From NCBI GenBank assembly GCA_030650845.1, contig JAUSDC010000113.1:1-35401 (forward strand): a stretch of DNA of 35,401 nucleotides. The letters run 5' to 3'. The position numbers were made by a program, and so were the translations under genes. Of this stretch, positions 8,108 through 16,881 are shown one piece after another. The notes beneath the pieces were generated by a model. That model saw nothing but the letters and a program-made list of their open reading frames with translations, was not told the origin of the DNA and did not search any database. The DNA is from Candidatus Methanoperedens sp. GTDB lineage: Archaea > Halobacteriota > Methanosarcinia > Methanosarcinales > Methanoperedenaceae. Within the stretch, counting starts at the first letter, position 1. Each line of letters opens with the position of its first letter.

Positions 8108-8334
8108 CTTAACGGCATAAGGTATTCTTAACGCATCTAATTCGAATCCAATCCCATGCCCCCTCCCCTCCGCGCGCCTCCGCTGGCGCAGCCCCGATAC
8201 TTTCATTGAAGAATCATCCAATGTATAAATCGTAAACTTGCCGGAAGATAATTGTAAAGAATCTTCTCACAACTCCCCCTTAAAGGCCCTATCCAGCACA
8301 GCCGGCATCAGCGCATCCAGTTCTGCACCATTCT

Positions 8335-8784
8335 CTAACCACTATTTTTACCAACGTTTTTCAAAAATCCCATCCATCTTTTTGCATCATCTATCTTCCG
8401 TCTTGTTTCGATATCCGGCCCTTTCAATTTGACATTTCCGGCTTCGCATTCCCTTAAATCCATGATCGCGCGTATGAGGGCTGCTGATTCATGGTATAAT
8501 CTAATAGCATCTTCCCTGGTAAGCGAAGCCTTCTCGAGCGACTGCTCATCGAGCTTTTCTTTAGCCTCAAGCAACCTGACAAGGTCCATGAAATGTTGTT
8601 TTTCCTGTTCTGAGAAATTTTTCTTATGAATGCAGCGCCATATCAGATCATTTATCTCTATGTCTTTTCCATCCACCTCCACTTTTTCCGGGAGTTTTTC
8701 TCCCACCCATGTCAGGAACCTGTGCAGCCCAAAGAGCAGGTGCTCCCTCTCTTCAGTGGTGATCAGATCATCGAGCCCGTTCAT
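8335..8784 (-). CDS. DUF5788 family protein
   Basis: A 149-residue, charged, mostly helical protein with no signal peptide or membrane segment. The pattern HRFLTWVGEKLPEKVEVDG, then DLIWRCIHKK, and the C-terminal segment ALIRAIMDLRE...IDDAKRWMGFLK match my recollection of the DUF5788 family found across Methanosarcinales. Function unknown. It is divergent from the slipin gene, 62 bases away; a TATA-like sequence at 8809-8816 reads TATATAAA on this strand and would place transcription start about four bases before the ATG, so a leaderless mRNA is possible. Confidence 0.7.
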   Translation of the reverse strand: MNGLDDLITTEEREHLLFGLHRFLTWVGEKLPEKVEVDGKDIEINDLIWRCIHKKNFSEQEKQHFMDLVRLLEAKEKLDEQSLEKASLTREDAIRLYHESAALIRAIMDLRECEAGNVKLKGPDIETRRKIDDAKRWMGFLKNVGKNSG

Positions 8785-8808
8785 AAATATTTAAATCATG
8801 GTAAGGTC

Positions 8809-8816
8809 TTTATATA
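8809..8816 (+). promoter_or_regulatory. TATA box for the slipin-NfeD operon
   Basis: TTTATATA lies 31-38 bases upstream of the slipin ATG at 8847, predicting a start of transcription near 8838-8840. GGGTGA just before the start codon matches the 3' end of archaeal 16S rRNA. The same TATA core can be read on the other strand for the DUF5788 gene. Confidence 0.55.
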
Positions 8817-8846
8817 CCCTTGTACTATTAAAAACAGGGTGACATA

Positions 8847-9626
8847 ATGGCATTTGAATTACCAATAATAATTGCTGCTGTAGTGATCATTTTGATACTT
8901 GCACAGTCGGTAAAGGTTGTAAGGGAATATGAAAGAGTAGTGATATTCAGGATGGGGAGACTGGAGGGGGCAAAAGGACCGGGGATATTCCTCATAATCC
9001 CGATTGTGGATAGCATCGTAAAAGTGGACCTGAGGATAGTCACAATAGATGTACCTAAGCAGACTATAATAACAAGGGACAATGTAACCGTTGATGTTGA
9101 TGCAGTCATTTATTATCGCGTGGTAGAGCCCCAAAATGCGATCACGAAGGTAGAAAACTTCTGGGTGGCTACAAGCATGCTCGGACAGACGACACTGAGA
9201 GATATTCTCGGGCAAATCGATCTTGATGACCTGCTCTCAAAGAGAGACGAACTTAACAAGAAACTGCAGGTAGTTCTTGATGATGCAACCGAGCCCTGGG
9301 GTATCAAGATATCTGCTGTTACGATACGTGATGTAAGCCTTCCTGAGTCCATGATGCGAGCCATTGCAAAGCAGGCTGAGGCAGAAAGAGAACGAAGGTC
9401 AAGGATCATCCTTGCTGAGGGTGAGTTCCAGGCAAGCCAGAAGATGATCGAAGCAGCAGAGCTCTATACCAAGTTTCCCATTTCTTTGAAGCTCAGGGAG
9501 CTACAGACCCTTGCCGAGATAGCGCGCGAGAAGAACATGATCGTTGTAACTACCGGTGCCCCTGGCGGAGATATTAGCAACATCGCAGGACTGACTGGAG
9601 CCTTCACGAAAGCCGAAAAGAAATGA
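8847..9626 (+). CDS. slipin / stomatin-like SPFH membrane protein
   Basis: A 259-residue prohibitin-superfamily protein. One N-terminal membrane segment (about residues 4-22, PIIIAAVVIILILAQSV) is followed by the SPFH domain: REYERVVIFRMGRLEGAKGPG, then DNVTVDVDAVIYYRV and the coiled-coil-prone stretch KQAEAERERRSRIILAEGE. Slipins assemble into membrane cages, and archaeal members are cleaved by the partner protease encoded next to them. The downstream NfeD gene overlaps by the ATGA at 9623-9626, the classic slipin-NfeD (STOPP) pair. Confidence 0.92.
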   Translation: MAFELPIIIAAVVIILILAQSVKVVREYERVVIFRMGRLEGAKGPGIFLIIPIVDSIVKVDLRIVTIDVPKQTIITRDNVTVDVDAVIYYRVVEPQNAITKVENFWVATSMLGQTTLRDILGQIDLDDLLSKRDELNKKLQVVLDDATEPWGIKISAVTIRDVSLPESMMRAIAKQAEAERERRSRIILAEGEFQASQKMIEAAELYTKFPISLKLRELQTLAEIAREKNMIVVTTGAPGGDISNIAGLTGAFTKAEKK

Positions 9627-10900
9627 AGGTTTTTTTTCTTTTTTTTCTTTTTCTCAGTCTTGTGCAAGCTGCCGGAGCACAGGTCATCGTGGTTGAGTTG
9701 AACGATGCCATAACACCAGCCAGCGATGATATAATAAGCGAGGCTCTTGAAAGCGCCAGGCAGTCTGATGCGCAGGCGCTTGTTATAACCATGAATACTC
9801 CTGGCGGGGGTCTTGATGAGACCAAAAAAATACTTGACCACATACAGAATTCACCCATCCCTGTTATAGCGTATGTTTATCCCAATGGTGCTACAGCGTG
9901 GTCAGCCGGAACTATAATACTCCTTGCCGCTGACGTGGCTGCCATGGCACCGAACACGATAATCGGATCTGCCCAGCCTGTTGAGATGACAGGGGAAGGA
10001 ATAAAACCCATCACGGAAGCAAAGATCGTGAACGCTGTAGTGGCGCTGGCACAGGAGAAGGCAAAACAACATGGAAGAAATGAAACTGCAGCAGGCCAGT
10101 TTATTACCGCCAACTTGAACCTTGATGCAGAAAAGGCAAAGGAGGCAAATGTGATCGAAGTGGAAGCGACAAGCATAGAAGATCTCCTGGTAAAGGTGGA
10201 TGGAATGACGGTCAAGGGTAAAGTGTTAAAGACATCAGGAGTTGAATATACATATCACTCACCGTCCCTGAGATTGAATCTCATGGGCATTCTTTCAAAT
10301 CCCATCCTCGCATCGCTGTTTTTGTTCATAGGGATATATTCGCTCATATTCGGGCTGACAAGCCCTGGTTATGGCGCTGAGATATTCGGTGTGATATCCA
10401 TCAGCCTTGGGTTGATCGGACTTGGCTTCTCAATAAATGTTGCAGGTCTTTTCCTGATAGCTTTCGGGATAGGATTGCTGCTGTTCGAATTGCATGTGTC
10501 CACTTTCGGGATAATTGGGATGGCTGGAATAGCGTGTGTAGCCCTGGGAAGCATACTGCTCGTACCGACCGGCTATCCGAACATGTATGGTTCTGAATTC
10601 CAGACCGGTCTTCTCATCAGCCTCCTTGTTCCTGCTATTGTTTTTGGGGTATTCCTTGCATTTGCGATATATAAAGTGATGGAGATACGCAGAAAAAAAC
10701 CGGTGATAGGGGACATCATAGGGGATATTGCACGGACGATAGACGAGATAACGCCTGAGGGAAAGGGTTTTGTGAGATATCAGGGAGAGATGTGGCGCGC
10801 GAAGTCTCAGGAGATTATTGAGCCCGATAGGGAAGTAGTTATCAAAAAGAAGGATGGGGTTGTGCTTGTGGTTGAGCCAATTCAACCGCAAAAAGGATAA
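9623..10900 (+). CDS. NfeD-family membrane serine protease (ClpP-class, STOPP)
   Basis: A 425-residue protein with a signal peptide (residues 1-19, very Phe-rich), a ClpP-like protease domain, four to five membrane helices (about 225-355) and a C-terminal OB-fold NfeD domain (about 365-422). The Ser-Lys dyad is visible as S94 in GATAWSAGTI and K134 in TEAKIVNAV, matching the well-studied Pyrococcus enzyme that cuts its slipin partner. MNTPGGGLDETKKIL is the conserved substrate-groove segment. It overlaps the slipin stop codon. The poly-T run at 9629-9650 encodes the signal peptide and is not a terminator. Convergent with the ABC permease gene six bases downstream. Confidence 0.92.
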   Translation: MKVFFLFFLFLSLVQAAGAQVIVVELNDAITPASDDIISEALESARQSDAQALVITMNTPGGGLDETKKILDHIQNSPIPVIAYVYPNGATAWSAGTIILLAADVAAMAPNTIIGSAQPVEMTGEGIKPITEAKIVNAVVALAQEKAKQHGRNETAAGQFITANLNLDAEKAKEANVIEVEATSIEDLLVKVDGMTVKGKVLKTSGVEYTYHSPSLRLNLMGILSNPILASLFLFIGIYSLIFGLTSPGYGAEIFGVISISLGLIGLGFSINVAGLFLIAFGIGLLLFELHVSTFGIIGMAGIACVALGSILLVPTGYPNMYGSEFQTGLLISLLVPAIVFGVFLAFAIYKVMEIRRKKPVIGDIIGDIARTIDEITPEGKGFVRYQGEMWRAKSQEIIEPDREVVIKKKDGVVLVVEPIQPQKG

Positions 10901-10906
10901 AAAATA

Positions 10907-12118
10907 TCACTCAGCCCTCAGCGCCTCCACAGGGTCAAGCCTTGCAGCCTTATTCGCCGGATATACCCCGGCAATAGTAGTAGTAAGCATCCCGAAGACG
11001 AGGCCTATCGCAAGCGATGTCCACTTTATCGCCATCGGGAAAGCACCAAGCGATGAGATCAGCATCGCTATCCCGGCGCCTATGGTCACGCCGATCAACC
11101 CGCTCACTAACCCCAGAAGCCCGGACTCAAGCATGAATATCAATTGTATATCCTGCTTCGTGGCGCCAACTGCTTTCATTACCCCTATCTCTTTTACCCG
11201 CTCCGTGACTGTGAGCATCATTACGTTCACAATTCCTACGCCCCCCACGACAAGGGCTATTGCGCCTATGCCCCCGAGGGCATATTTTATCATGGTCAGC
11301 ACCTGAGCTATTCCTTCGAGCATTGATTTCATCATAAAGACTGTATATGCTTCATCTTTATGCAGCTTTCTTAAGGTTTCATCCACCCTGGTTGAAGTTG
11401 CCTCTATATCATCCTGGGATTCCACGGTCACAAGTATCTGTGAATAGGAATAGGTTTTTGAATCAAGCAAGTCTTTCAAAGCCTCATGCGTGGTGATTAT
11501 CTCCATATTAGAATTTCCCCCGAATGCAGAGGTCTGCTCTTTTTCCCCGAGTATCCCCACGATCGTAAAATCCCTGCTCACATCATTATTTTTATTCTTA
11601 ATAGATAGGCGCATGCCTGGATTCAGGGGCATCTTGAACATATTATCTGCTATGTCACTGCCTATCACAACTGCGCTTCTGTCAGAATCCATGAGAAATC
11701 GCCCCCTATCGATCAGGTCTGAAACGGCCTGTTCTTTTCCCGGGGCTACAGCCGTTAATGAGATGGAGCGTTCCTCATCCCTGAAATTTACTGACATCCC
11801 CGCCCCGTTGCGGGGCGATACCGTTTTCACACCGACCGTATTCTCGATCGCATGCACGTCCTTATCATCGAATTCAGCGGGCTTCATATTAACTGACCCC
11901 GGGGGCCCAAAGTTAGCACCTCCCGGAAAAACGGTTATAACGTCAAGGTCCATTCCTTGAAATGCCATGCCAACCCCTTCTTGAAGACCTTCACCCACAG
12001 AGAGCATGACAACGATGGCAATAACCCCGATTATTATTCCCAGACTTGACATCAGGGTCTTGAATTTATTGCTTCGAAAGCTGAGTGAGACCTGTTCTAA
12101 GGCATCGATCAGATTCAT
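10907..12118 (-). CDS. ABC transporter permease, FtsX/MacB type
   Basis: A 403-residue permease. The N-terminal membrane helix (SSLGIIIGVIAIVVMLSV) is followed by a MacB-type extracytoplasmic domain (about residues 45-265) and three C-terminal helices in the FtsX domain, with the conserved cytoplasmic loop TERVKEIGVMKAVGATKQDI. MacB-type permeases drive extracytoplasmic events or export substrates rather than moving them through a channel. Its ATPase partner is most likely the LolD/MacB-type protein encoded at 15324-16007. The start overlaps the stop of the preceding secreted-protein gene (12115-12118, ATGA). It is the last gene of the minus-strand cluster. Confidence 0.9.
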   Translation of the reverse strand: MNLIDALEQVSLSFRSNKFKTLMSSLGIIIGVIAIVVMLSVGEGLQEGVGMAFQGMDLDVITVFPGGANFGPPGSVNMKPAEFDDKDVHAIENTVGVKTVSPRNGAGMSVNFRDEERSISLTAVAPGKEQAVSDLIDRGRFLMDSDRSAVVIGSDIADNMFKMPLNPGMRLSIKNKNNDVSRDFTIVGILGEKEQTSAFGGNSNMEIITTHEALKDLLDSKTYSYSQILVTVESQDDIEATSTRVDETLRKLHKDEAYTVFMMKSMLEGIAQVLTMIKYALGGIGAIALVVGGVGIVNVMMLTVTERVKEIGVMKAVGATKQDIQLIFMLESGLLGLVSGLIGVTIGAGIAMLISSLGAFPMAIKWTSLAIGLVFGMLTTTIAGVYPANKAARLDPVEALRAE

Positions 12119-13176
12119 CCTGATCTTGCTCTCCTTCGCCTCATGTAAACAAAGAATCCGACTAGAATGATAAGTGCGGCGCCAAGTATTCCTAGAACGA
12201 TCAGGATAGAGGAGCTACTGCTTTTTGATCCTGTATCTTTAGATCCATCAAGCGCAACAGACATCGCCTCACTTTCATGCCAGTTGTTCCCGTTCTTGAA
12301 CCTGAGCCTGAAGCTGAGGTTGTCAGGATTTCCAGACTTCAGGTCGAACTTGACCGTGAAAAGCTCATCTGGTTCCATCGTTCCGATGAAATACATGGCA
12401 GGCTCGAAAGTGACATTTCCTGAGGGAATGACGGTCACAGCAGAAAGAGTGTTCGCTCTGGTGTTCGCTATGTTGAGGATGACCTTTCCCGCATTTGCTA
12501 TTGGCTTCTCGGAAATTGCTGTCTCAATAGATGATGAGTCCACCCTTATCGGTATCTTCAGGTTCAGGCTGTAGAGGCGCGCGCTTCCCATAAGAGCGAA
12601 ATCCAGGAAATAGGTGCCGTCAGGTGTATTATCCCTGACCTTTATTGTATATTGAAGCTCCAGGGAGTCCCCGGGCCCAATGATGCCCGGATTATAGTAA
12701 GGTTCACTTGTTACGTCTATGAATTCATTTCCCAGAAGTTGCGCAGACTGTACCTGCGCGTTCATGCTGTAATCCTTGCCGTCTATTTTTATCGTATATG
12801 CAGTGGCGCTGTTCTTCAATGTCAGCGCAACTGTGCCTGTATCTCCTGCCATGAATACCTCTGGGCTAAGTGAATATTTATCCATTCTCACTGTTCCTTT
12901 GGCGTCCACCACGTCGCTGCCTACTTCAATATCAAATTCTTTCTTAGTGAATGAACCATCCACCCTGTAACCAATCTCGATCTTATTCGTGCCAACAAAT
13001 GCGTTCTTATCAGCATGGACAGAAAATTTATAGATGATCTTATCATTTTTTCTTATTGTACCTGGATATTTAACGGTGGTATCCCCTGGTTTTATCGAGA
13101 AAGGATATTTCGGGACAAACTCGATGGACACTGCACTTATGTCGTTATCCCCAACATTCTCCAGCTGGACCCACAC
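12115..13176 (-). CDS. secreted COG1361-like (S-layer/CARDB) protein, main frame of a frameshifted gene
   Basis: The 353-residue frame holds repeated beta-sandwich domains of COG1361/CARDB type (VQLENVGDNDISAVSIEF; a second unit with VALTLKNSATAYTIKIDG; a third with ILNIANTRANTLSAVTVIPS) and a C-terminal membrane anchor (ILIVLGILGAALIILVGFFV) followed by RRRRAR. So the body faces outside and the tail inside. It starts at GTG 13176 with no ribosome site and no signal peptide. The missing signal peptide and first strand are encoded just upstream in another frame (13177-13312), so the real gene spans 12115-13312 with a one-base frameshift near 13177-13212. Such proteins accompany ABC permeases in archaea. 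It overlaps the permease gene by 4 bases. Confidence 0.75.
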   Translation of the reverse strand: MWVQLENVGDNDISAVSIEFVPKYPFSIKPGDTTVKYPGTIRKNDKIIYKFSVHADKNAFVGTNKIEIGYRVDGSFTKKEFDIEVGSDVVDAKGTVRMDKYSLSPEVFMAGDTGTVALTLKNSATAYTIKIDGKDYSMNAQVQSAQLLGNEFIDVTSEPYYNPGIIGPGDSLELQYTIKVRDNTPDGTYFLDFALMGSARLYSLNLKIPIRVDSSSIETAISEKPIANAGKVILNIANTRANTLSAVTVIPSGNVTFEPAMYFIGTMEPDELFTVKFDLKSGNPDNLSFRLRFKNGNNWHESEAMSVALDGSKDTGSKSSSSSILIVLGILGAALIILVGFFVYMRRRRARSG

Positions 13177-13312
13177 AATCAGAATCCGGGCTGACTGGAT
13201 AGGGGTCGTATTTTATAAGACTTATCTTCAATGAGTTCTCATTAAGCGCGGCTTGTGATGCTCCTGATAAAAATAATATTATGAAAAGCCCTGCCAATAA
13301 TTTACCGTACAT
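13177..13312 (-). pseudogene. detached 5' end (signal peptide) of the COG1361-like gene
   Basis: Starting at ATG 13312, the minus strand encodes a signal peptide (KLLAGLFIILFLSGASQAA) and the start of the mature domain (LKISLIKYDPYPVSPDSD), then runs into nonsense and a stop within about ten codons. KYDPYP followed by an ...VxVxLENVGD strand is the normal beginning of COG1361 domains, and the second part continues one base out of phase at 13176. GGAG lies about a dozen bases before ATG, and the ATG lies inside the end of the preceding permease gene (overlap 11 bases), consistent with coupled translation. Confidence 0.7.
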
Positions 13313-14465
13313 ATTTTATCAACTCCGAGATCGTTGGTTTTTTTCCGTACATCAACAGGCTTGCCCTGAATATCCTGACTACCAATTCCAGGATAACAAG
13401 AATGGAAACGGTCAAAATAATGAGGCTCAGAACCACTTCGTAATACTTCACATTTCCTGTTGATATACGCATTATCATCGTAATTGGAGACGTCAGCGGG
13501 AAATAACTGAAAATCATGCTTATAATTGAGTCAGGTTTTGAGAGTATGAGTTGGGATATTATAAGCGGCATCGCTCCGATCATTGTAAATATTCCCGCTA
13601 TCTGCTGACCCTCTCGCGAAGTTGTTGCTACTGCTCCGACCCCTGCCATTATGCATGCAAAGACCAGATATCCCAGAATGAAATAGCCTGATGCAAATAT
13701 CAACAGGGGGATAGAAATATTGATGCCTGCCAGAAGTAATGCCGCTGGACCAGAGGATAGAACTGCAATACCCATTGCCTGCCAAATAAACACCTGGGTC
13801 AGCCCAACAGCACCCAGCCCGAATACCTTGCCTGTGAGCAATTCGCGGTGGGAAACCGAGGAAAGAAGAATTTCGATCACCCGGTTCTCTTTTTCCTCAA
13901 CAACGCCCTGCAAGAGAAAATTCGATGATGTGAAGATGGTAAGCATGAAAAAGAATGCAAATGCGATTGAAATAAGAAAACCGGATAGGTCATCCTTACT
14001 ACTTTCCCCTTTTTCGTTCAACGTGAAATATTCGCTCTTAATGGGGTTTTTTACCCTTTCCACTATGTCCTTATTCTCACCTTTTAGAAGATTGTCAAGC
14101 AAGAAGCCTCTTATTTCCCCTTCAATTGTTCCTTGCATTCTACTTTTTCTAGAATATATTTCTATCTTGCCTGTGGATCTATAATCCGCAGGTATAACAA
14201 AGAAATGGGTAATATTTCCATCAATGATATCATTTTTTGCAGACGTTTCATTGGTGTATTGTGTGAAATTCCCTCCGAACGTGCCTGTATTATCCACATA
14301 TCCTATCGAAAATTTTTCAGGGCCTGTGGTGCTGGCAGCCAGAAAAACAGGAAGACCAATTAATGCGAACATGAGCAGTGGAAGCCCGAATGTTACGAAC
14401 AGGAATTCCTTCCTTCGAACATTGTATGCAAATTCGTGTTTTGCAATAGTGATCCACTTTGTCAT
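13302..14465 (-). CDS. ABC-2 type permease, NatB-like
   Basis: A 387-residue permease with one N-terminal membrane helix (FVTFGLPLLMFALIGLPVFLA, about 24-44), a large extracytoplasmic segment to about residue 165, and five to six helices in the C-terminal half (ISIAFAFFFMLTIFTSSNFLL onward). The segment VVEEKENRVIEILLSSVS is the conserved coupling region of the NatB/ABC2_membrane_3 family. It pairs with the NatA-type ATPase just upstream (overlap of 4 bases). Relatives export Na+, antibiotics or peptides; the substrate here is unknown. Confidence 0.9.
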   Translation of the reverse strand: MTKWITIAKHEFAYNVRRKEFLFVTFGLPLLMFALIGLPVFLAASTTGPEKFSIGYVDNTGTFGGNFTQYTNETSAKNDIIDGNITHFFVIPADYRSTGKIEIYSRKSRMQGTIEGEIRGFLLDNLLKGENKDIVERVKNPIKSEYFTLNEKGESSKDDLSGFLISIAFAFFFMLTIFTSSNFLLQGVVEEKENRVIEILLSSVSHRELLTGKVFGLGAVGLTQVFIWQAMGIAVLSSGPAALLLAGINISIPLLIFASGYFILGYLVFACIMAGVGAVATTSREGQQIAGIFTMIGAMPLIISQLILSKPDSIISMIFSYFPLTSPITMIMRISTGNVKYYEVVLSLIILTVSILVILELVVRIFRASLLMYGKKPTISELIKYVR

Positions 14466-15340
14466 TCTTCCACCACCTTTATGAATATCTCGTTCAGGGA
14501 TGGGGATGAAACCTCAAACCTCCCAACCCTTACATCTCTTGCTATGGCTTTTAACACATCCTGTGTATCTGCCCCGTCTTCAAGTATCAATTCTGCATAA
14601 TTTCCCGAAAGATTTGATTTCTTAACACCAGGAATATTTTTAAACTCACCTTCGAATTCAAGGAAAACTGTGTTTTTACCGAACCTGGATTTTATCTCAG
14701 CAACGCTGCCATACAATACGCCACCGCCCCTGTGCATCATGAATATCCTGCCGCACATTCTTTCCACCTGGTCCATCATGTGAGTGCTTATGAGTATGGT
14801 CTTTCCTTCTTTTCCAAGATCAAGTATCATCTCTTTTACGAGTTTCATGTTAACCGGATCAAGACCAGAGAAAGGCTCATCAAGTATTATGAGCTGAGGA
14901 TCGTGGCAAATAGCGGCGATCAGCTGTATCTTCTGCTGCATACCCTTGCTCAACTCGGAGAGTTTTTTATCCTTATGCTGTAGCATCTCCATCTTCTCAA
15001 GAAGCTCAAGCGCCCTCTTTTTGCCCTGGTAGTTTTTCAGTGCGCCAAGGTAAATAAGAGAATTAATGACTGTAAGCCTGCGATACAAACCGCGTTCTTC
15101 AGGAAGATAGCCTATCATATCTTTTGTTTCTTCCGGCTGCCCGCTACCCAATATCTTAATCTGGCCAGAATCCGGTCTAATAATATCAAGAAGCATGCGA
15201 ATGATCGTGGTCTTTCCTGCCCCGTTGGGGCCAATGAGACCAAAAATTTCACCTGGTGAAATGTCAAAAGAAATGTCCTTTACTATAGATTGACCGTTAA
15301 ATGATTTTGAAACGTGAGAAACTTCAACTGTTTTTTCCAT
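14462..15340 (-). CDS. ABC transporter ATP-binding protein, NatA-like
   Basis: Walker A is GPNGAGKTT, the signature is LSKGMQQKIQL (a degenerate signature usual for NatA/CcmA-type ATPases) and Walker B is LIILDEPFSG, with the H-loop in ISTHMMDQ. The C-terminal extension (about 75 residues) is the DUF4162-type domain common in this group. The frame opens at ATG 15355, but ATG 15340 has GGAAGGAT seven bases upstream and gives the usual MEKTVEVSHVSKSF start, so I prefer 15340 (292 residues). It partners the NatB-like permease, whose start overlaps its stop. Confidence 0.9.
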   Translation of the reverse strand: MEKTVEVSHVSKSFNGQSIVKDISFDISPGEIFGLIGPNGAGKTTIIRMLLDIIRPDSGQIKILGSGQPEETKDMIGYLPEERGLYRRLTVINSLIYLGALKNYQGKKRALELLEKMEMLQHKDKKLSELSKGMQQKIQLIAAICHDPQLIILDEPFSGLDPVNMKLVKEMILDLGKEGKTILISTHMMDQVERMCGRIFMMHRGGGVLYGSVAEIKSRFGKNTVFLEFEGEFKNIPGVKKSNLSGNYAELILEDGADTQDVLKAIARDVRVGRFEVSSPSLNEIFIKVVEE

Positions 15341-16007
15341 CTTCGATCCTTCCATCCTTAAGTCTGATTATCCTTCCGCAGTTCTGCGCAAGTCCCTGGT
15401 CGTGTGTTACCATCAGAATAGTTCTTCCTTCACTATGAAGTTTGTTGAATATTTCCATGATCTCATGCCCAGTCTTTGAATCAAGGTTCCCGGTGGGCTC
15501 ATCCGCGAGCAGGATCTCGGGGTCGTTCACGAGCGCGCGCGCGATGGCGACGCGCTGGCGCTGTCCTCCTGAAAGCTCAGTTGGTCTATGGTCAGCCCGG
15601 TCGCCAAGACCGAGCAGCTCCAGCAGCTCTATTGCTCTTTTGATCCTCTGCTGCCTGGGAATGTCCTGGTATATCATCGGCATCTCTACGTTCTTTTGCG
15701 CAGTCAGGCGGGATATCAGGTTAAAGGTCTGGAATATGAAACCGAGTTTTTTTCCGCGGATGCGCGCAAGTTCAATGTCTGAGAGAAGAGATGTGTCTCT
15801 GTCGCCTAAGATTACTTTACCGGTTGAGGGGCGGTCAAGGCAGCCGATGAGGTTCATGAGTGTGCTTTTGCCGCTTCCTGATGGTCCCATTACTGCTGCA
15901 AATTCGCCTTCCTTGACATCGAGATTGATATCGTACAATACGGGCACTTCGAGTTTACCAAGATGGTATGACTTGGATACATTTTCGATCTTCAGTACGG
16001 TTCTCAT
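15324..16007 (-). CDS. ABC transporter ATP-binding protein, LolD/MacB type
   Basis: A 227-residue ATPase: Walker A GPSGSGKST, Q-loop FIFQTFNLI, signature LSGGQRQRVAIARAL, Walker B EILLADEPTGNLDS and the H-loop MVTHDQ. DEPTGNLDS marks the MacB/LolD/FtsE subfamily, which works with FtsX-type permeases; the matching permease is the last gene of the cluster (10907-12118), four genes away. The open frame extends upstream to 16145, but ATG 16007 begins the normal MRTVLKIENVSKSYHLG sequence and overlaps the YIP1 stop as ATGA. Its stop lies 14 bases inside the NatA-like gene. Confidence 0.92.
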   Translation of the reverse strand: MRTVLKIENVSKSYHLGKLEVPVLYDINLDVKEGEFAAVMGPSGSGKSTLMNLIGCLDRPSTGKVILGDRDTSLLSDIELARIRGKKLGFIFQTFNLISRLTAQKNVEMPMIYQDIPRQQRIKRAIELLELLGLGDRADHRPTELSGGQRQRVAIARALVNDPEILLADEPTGNLDSKTGHEIMEIFNKLHSEGRTILMVTHDQGLAQNCGRIIRLKDGRIEDGKNS

Positions 16008-16657
16008 ATGATGCCCGTGCTCTTGAAACCCCATATCATGAATAATACGCTGATCGCTAGAGGGATAATAGCTATAACTGCTGATTTTTCGGGCGTGAAC
16101 TTTTGTGCATTTTTTAAACCGAAGAAGAGTAGCACTGTGAACCATATCTGAAAGAGCAATCCAACAATCATTGAGATAAGAAAATTGGATGAATTATTGA
16201 GGTCATTTGCTGCCATTGGGTTTGTCCTGGATATTGTTATGGTCATAGGGTCTGAGGAAAAAACCAATAGTAGCGAGATTATGCCTCCAAATATCAGGGG
16301 GAACATACTGTAACCTATGATGGTCGTCATCTGTGGATGGAATTTACCCTCTCCCCCCAGAGCCATTGAGATCAAATGAATTACCCCTGTTCCGATGAGC
16401 CAAAAAATAAAAGCGCCTAATAGCCCTCCTACAACAGCTGATATCGTCATTATCGACTGCATTGATGTGGGCATGTTATCAAATCCCTCATAAATATACG
16501 TCACCTTGTTTAGCTGAACGTAACCTAAGAGTGCGCTCAAGACTGCGTATATCCCTACGATCATTACAGCCTCTTCTATATGGGGTTCTTGCGCTATGTT
16601 CTTCATCGTTTCTTTCGGGTTGGTTATTATTCCTGTTATTTTTTCTGCAAAACTCAT
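16004..16657 (-). CDS. YIP1 family membrane protein
   Basis: A 217-residue protein with about five membrane helices (from about residue 32) and the short N-terminal cytoplasmic segment ITGIITNPKETMKNIAQEPH typical of prokaryotic Yip1-domain proteins (a Pro-containing NPKET near residue 13). In archaea such genes often sit next to ABC exporter genes, but their role is not known. An AGGTGGATC ribosome site lies directly before ATG 16657. It overlaps the LolD-like ATPase by 4 bases and lies only 32 bases after the XRE regulator gene, so it is likely part of the same operon. Confidence 0.8.
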   Translation of the reverse strand: MSFAEKITGIITNPKETMKNIAQEPHIEEAVMIVGIYAVLSALLGYVQLNKVTYIYEGFDNMPTSMQSIMTISAVVGGLLGAFIFWLIGTGVIHLISMALGGEGKFHPQMTTIIGYSMFPLIFGGIISLLLVFSSDPMTITISRTNPMAANDLNNSSNFLISMIVGLLFQIWFTVLLFFGLKNAQKFTPEKSAVIAIIPLAISVLFMIWGFKSTGII

Positions 16658-16689
16658 GATCCACCTCTTTAGTACTTATTTCACCACAC

Positions 16690-16881
16690 TCAATCGAATA
16701 AGAAGACCTCCTCTATTCTGGAGTGTAATATCTTAGATATATCGTATGCAAGTTTTAATGAGGGATTATACTTTCCTTTTTCCAGGAAAACGATTGTTTC
16801 CCTTCTTACACCTACCTTTTTAGCAAGTTCTTCCTGGGTTAAATCGTATCTTGCCCTGAATTCTTTAATTCTCGTCCTCAT
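16690..16881 (-). CDS. XRE-family transcriptional regulator
   Basis: A 63-residue protein that is almost entirely one helix-turn-helix domain ([20 protein letters not shown] with recognition helix to about residue 30, then [20 protein letters not shown]). This compact type is common in archaea beside DUF2178 membrane proteins. A longer frame begins at 16938, but ATG 16881 has GAAGGGGG four bases upstream and gives the standard N-terminus. It overlaps the end of the DUF2178 gene by 17 bases. The repeated half-sites upstream of the operon (17355-17423) are candidate operators for it. Confidence 0.88.
   Translation of the reverse strand: MRTRIKEFRARYDLTQEELAKKVGVRRETIVFLEKGKYNPSLKLAYDISKILHSRIEEVFLFD

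Noticed and set aside
8108-8334. Possible RNA gene in the 227-base spacer after alaS
   Set aside because: No tRNA-like fold, no conserved box motif and no promoter could be recognised by eye.
9627-9655. Long T-rich run resembling an archaeal terminator between slipin and NfeD
   Set aside because: It encodes the Phe-rich signal peptide of the NfeD protein, and the two genes overlap; a terminator there would cut the operon.
11801-11817. CGCCCCG-TTG-CGGGGCG hairpin
   Set aside because: It lies inside the FtsX-type permease coding sequence and can be explained by codons; no sign of a regulatory role.
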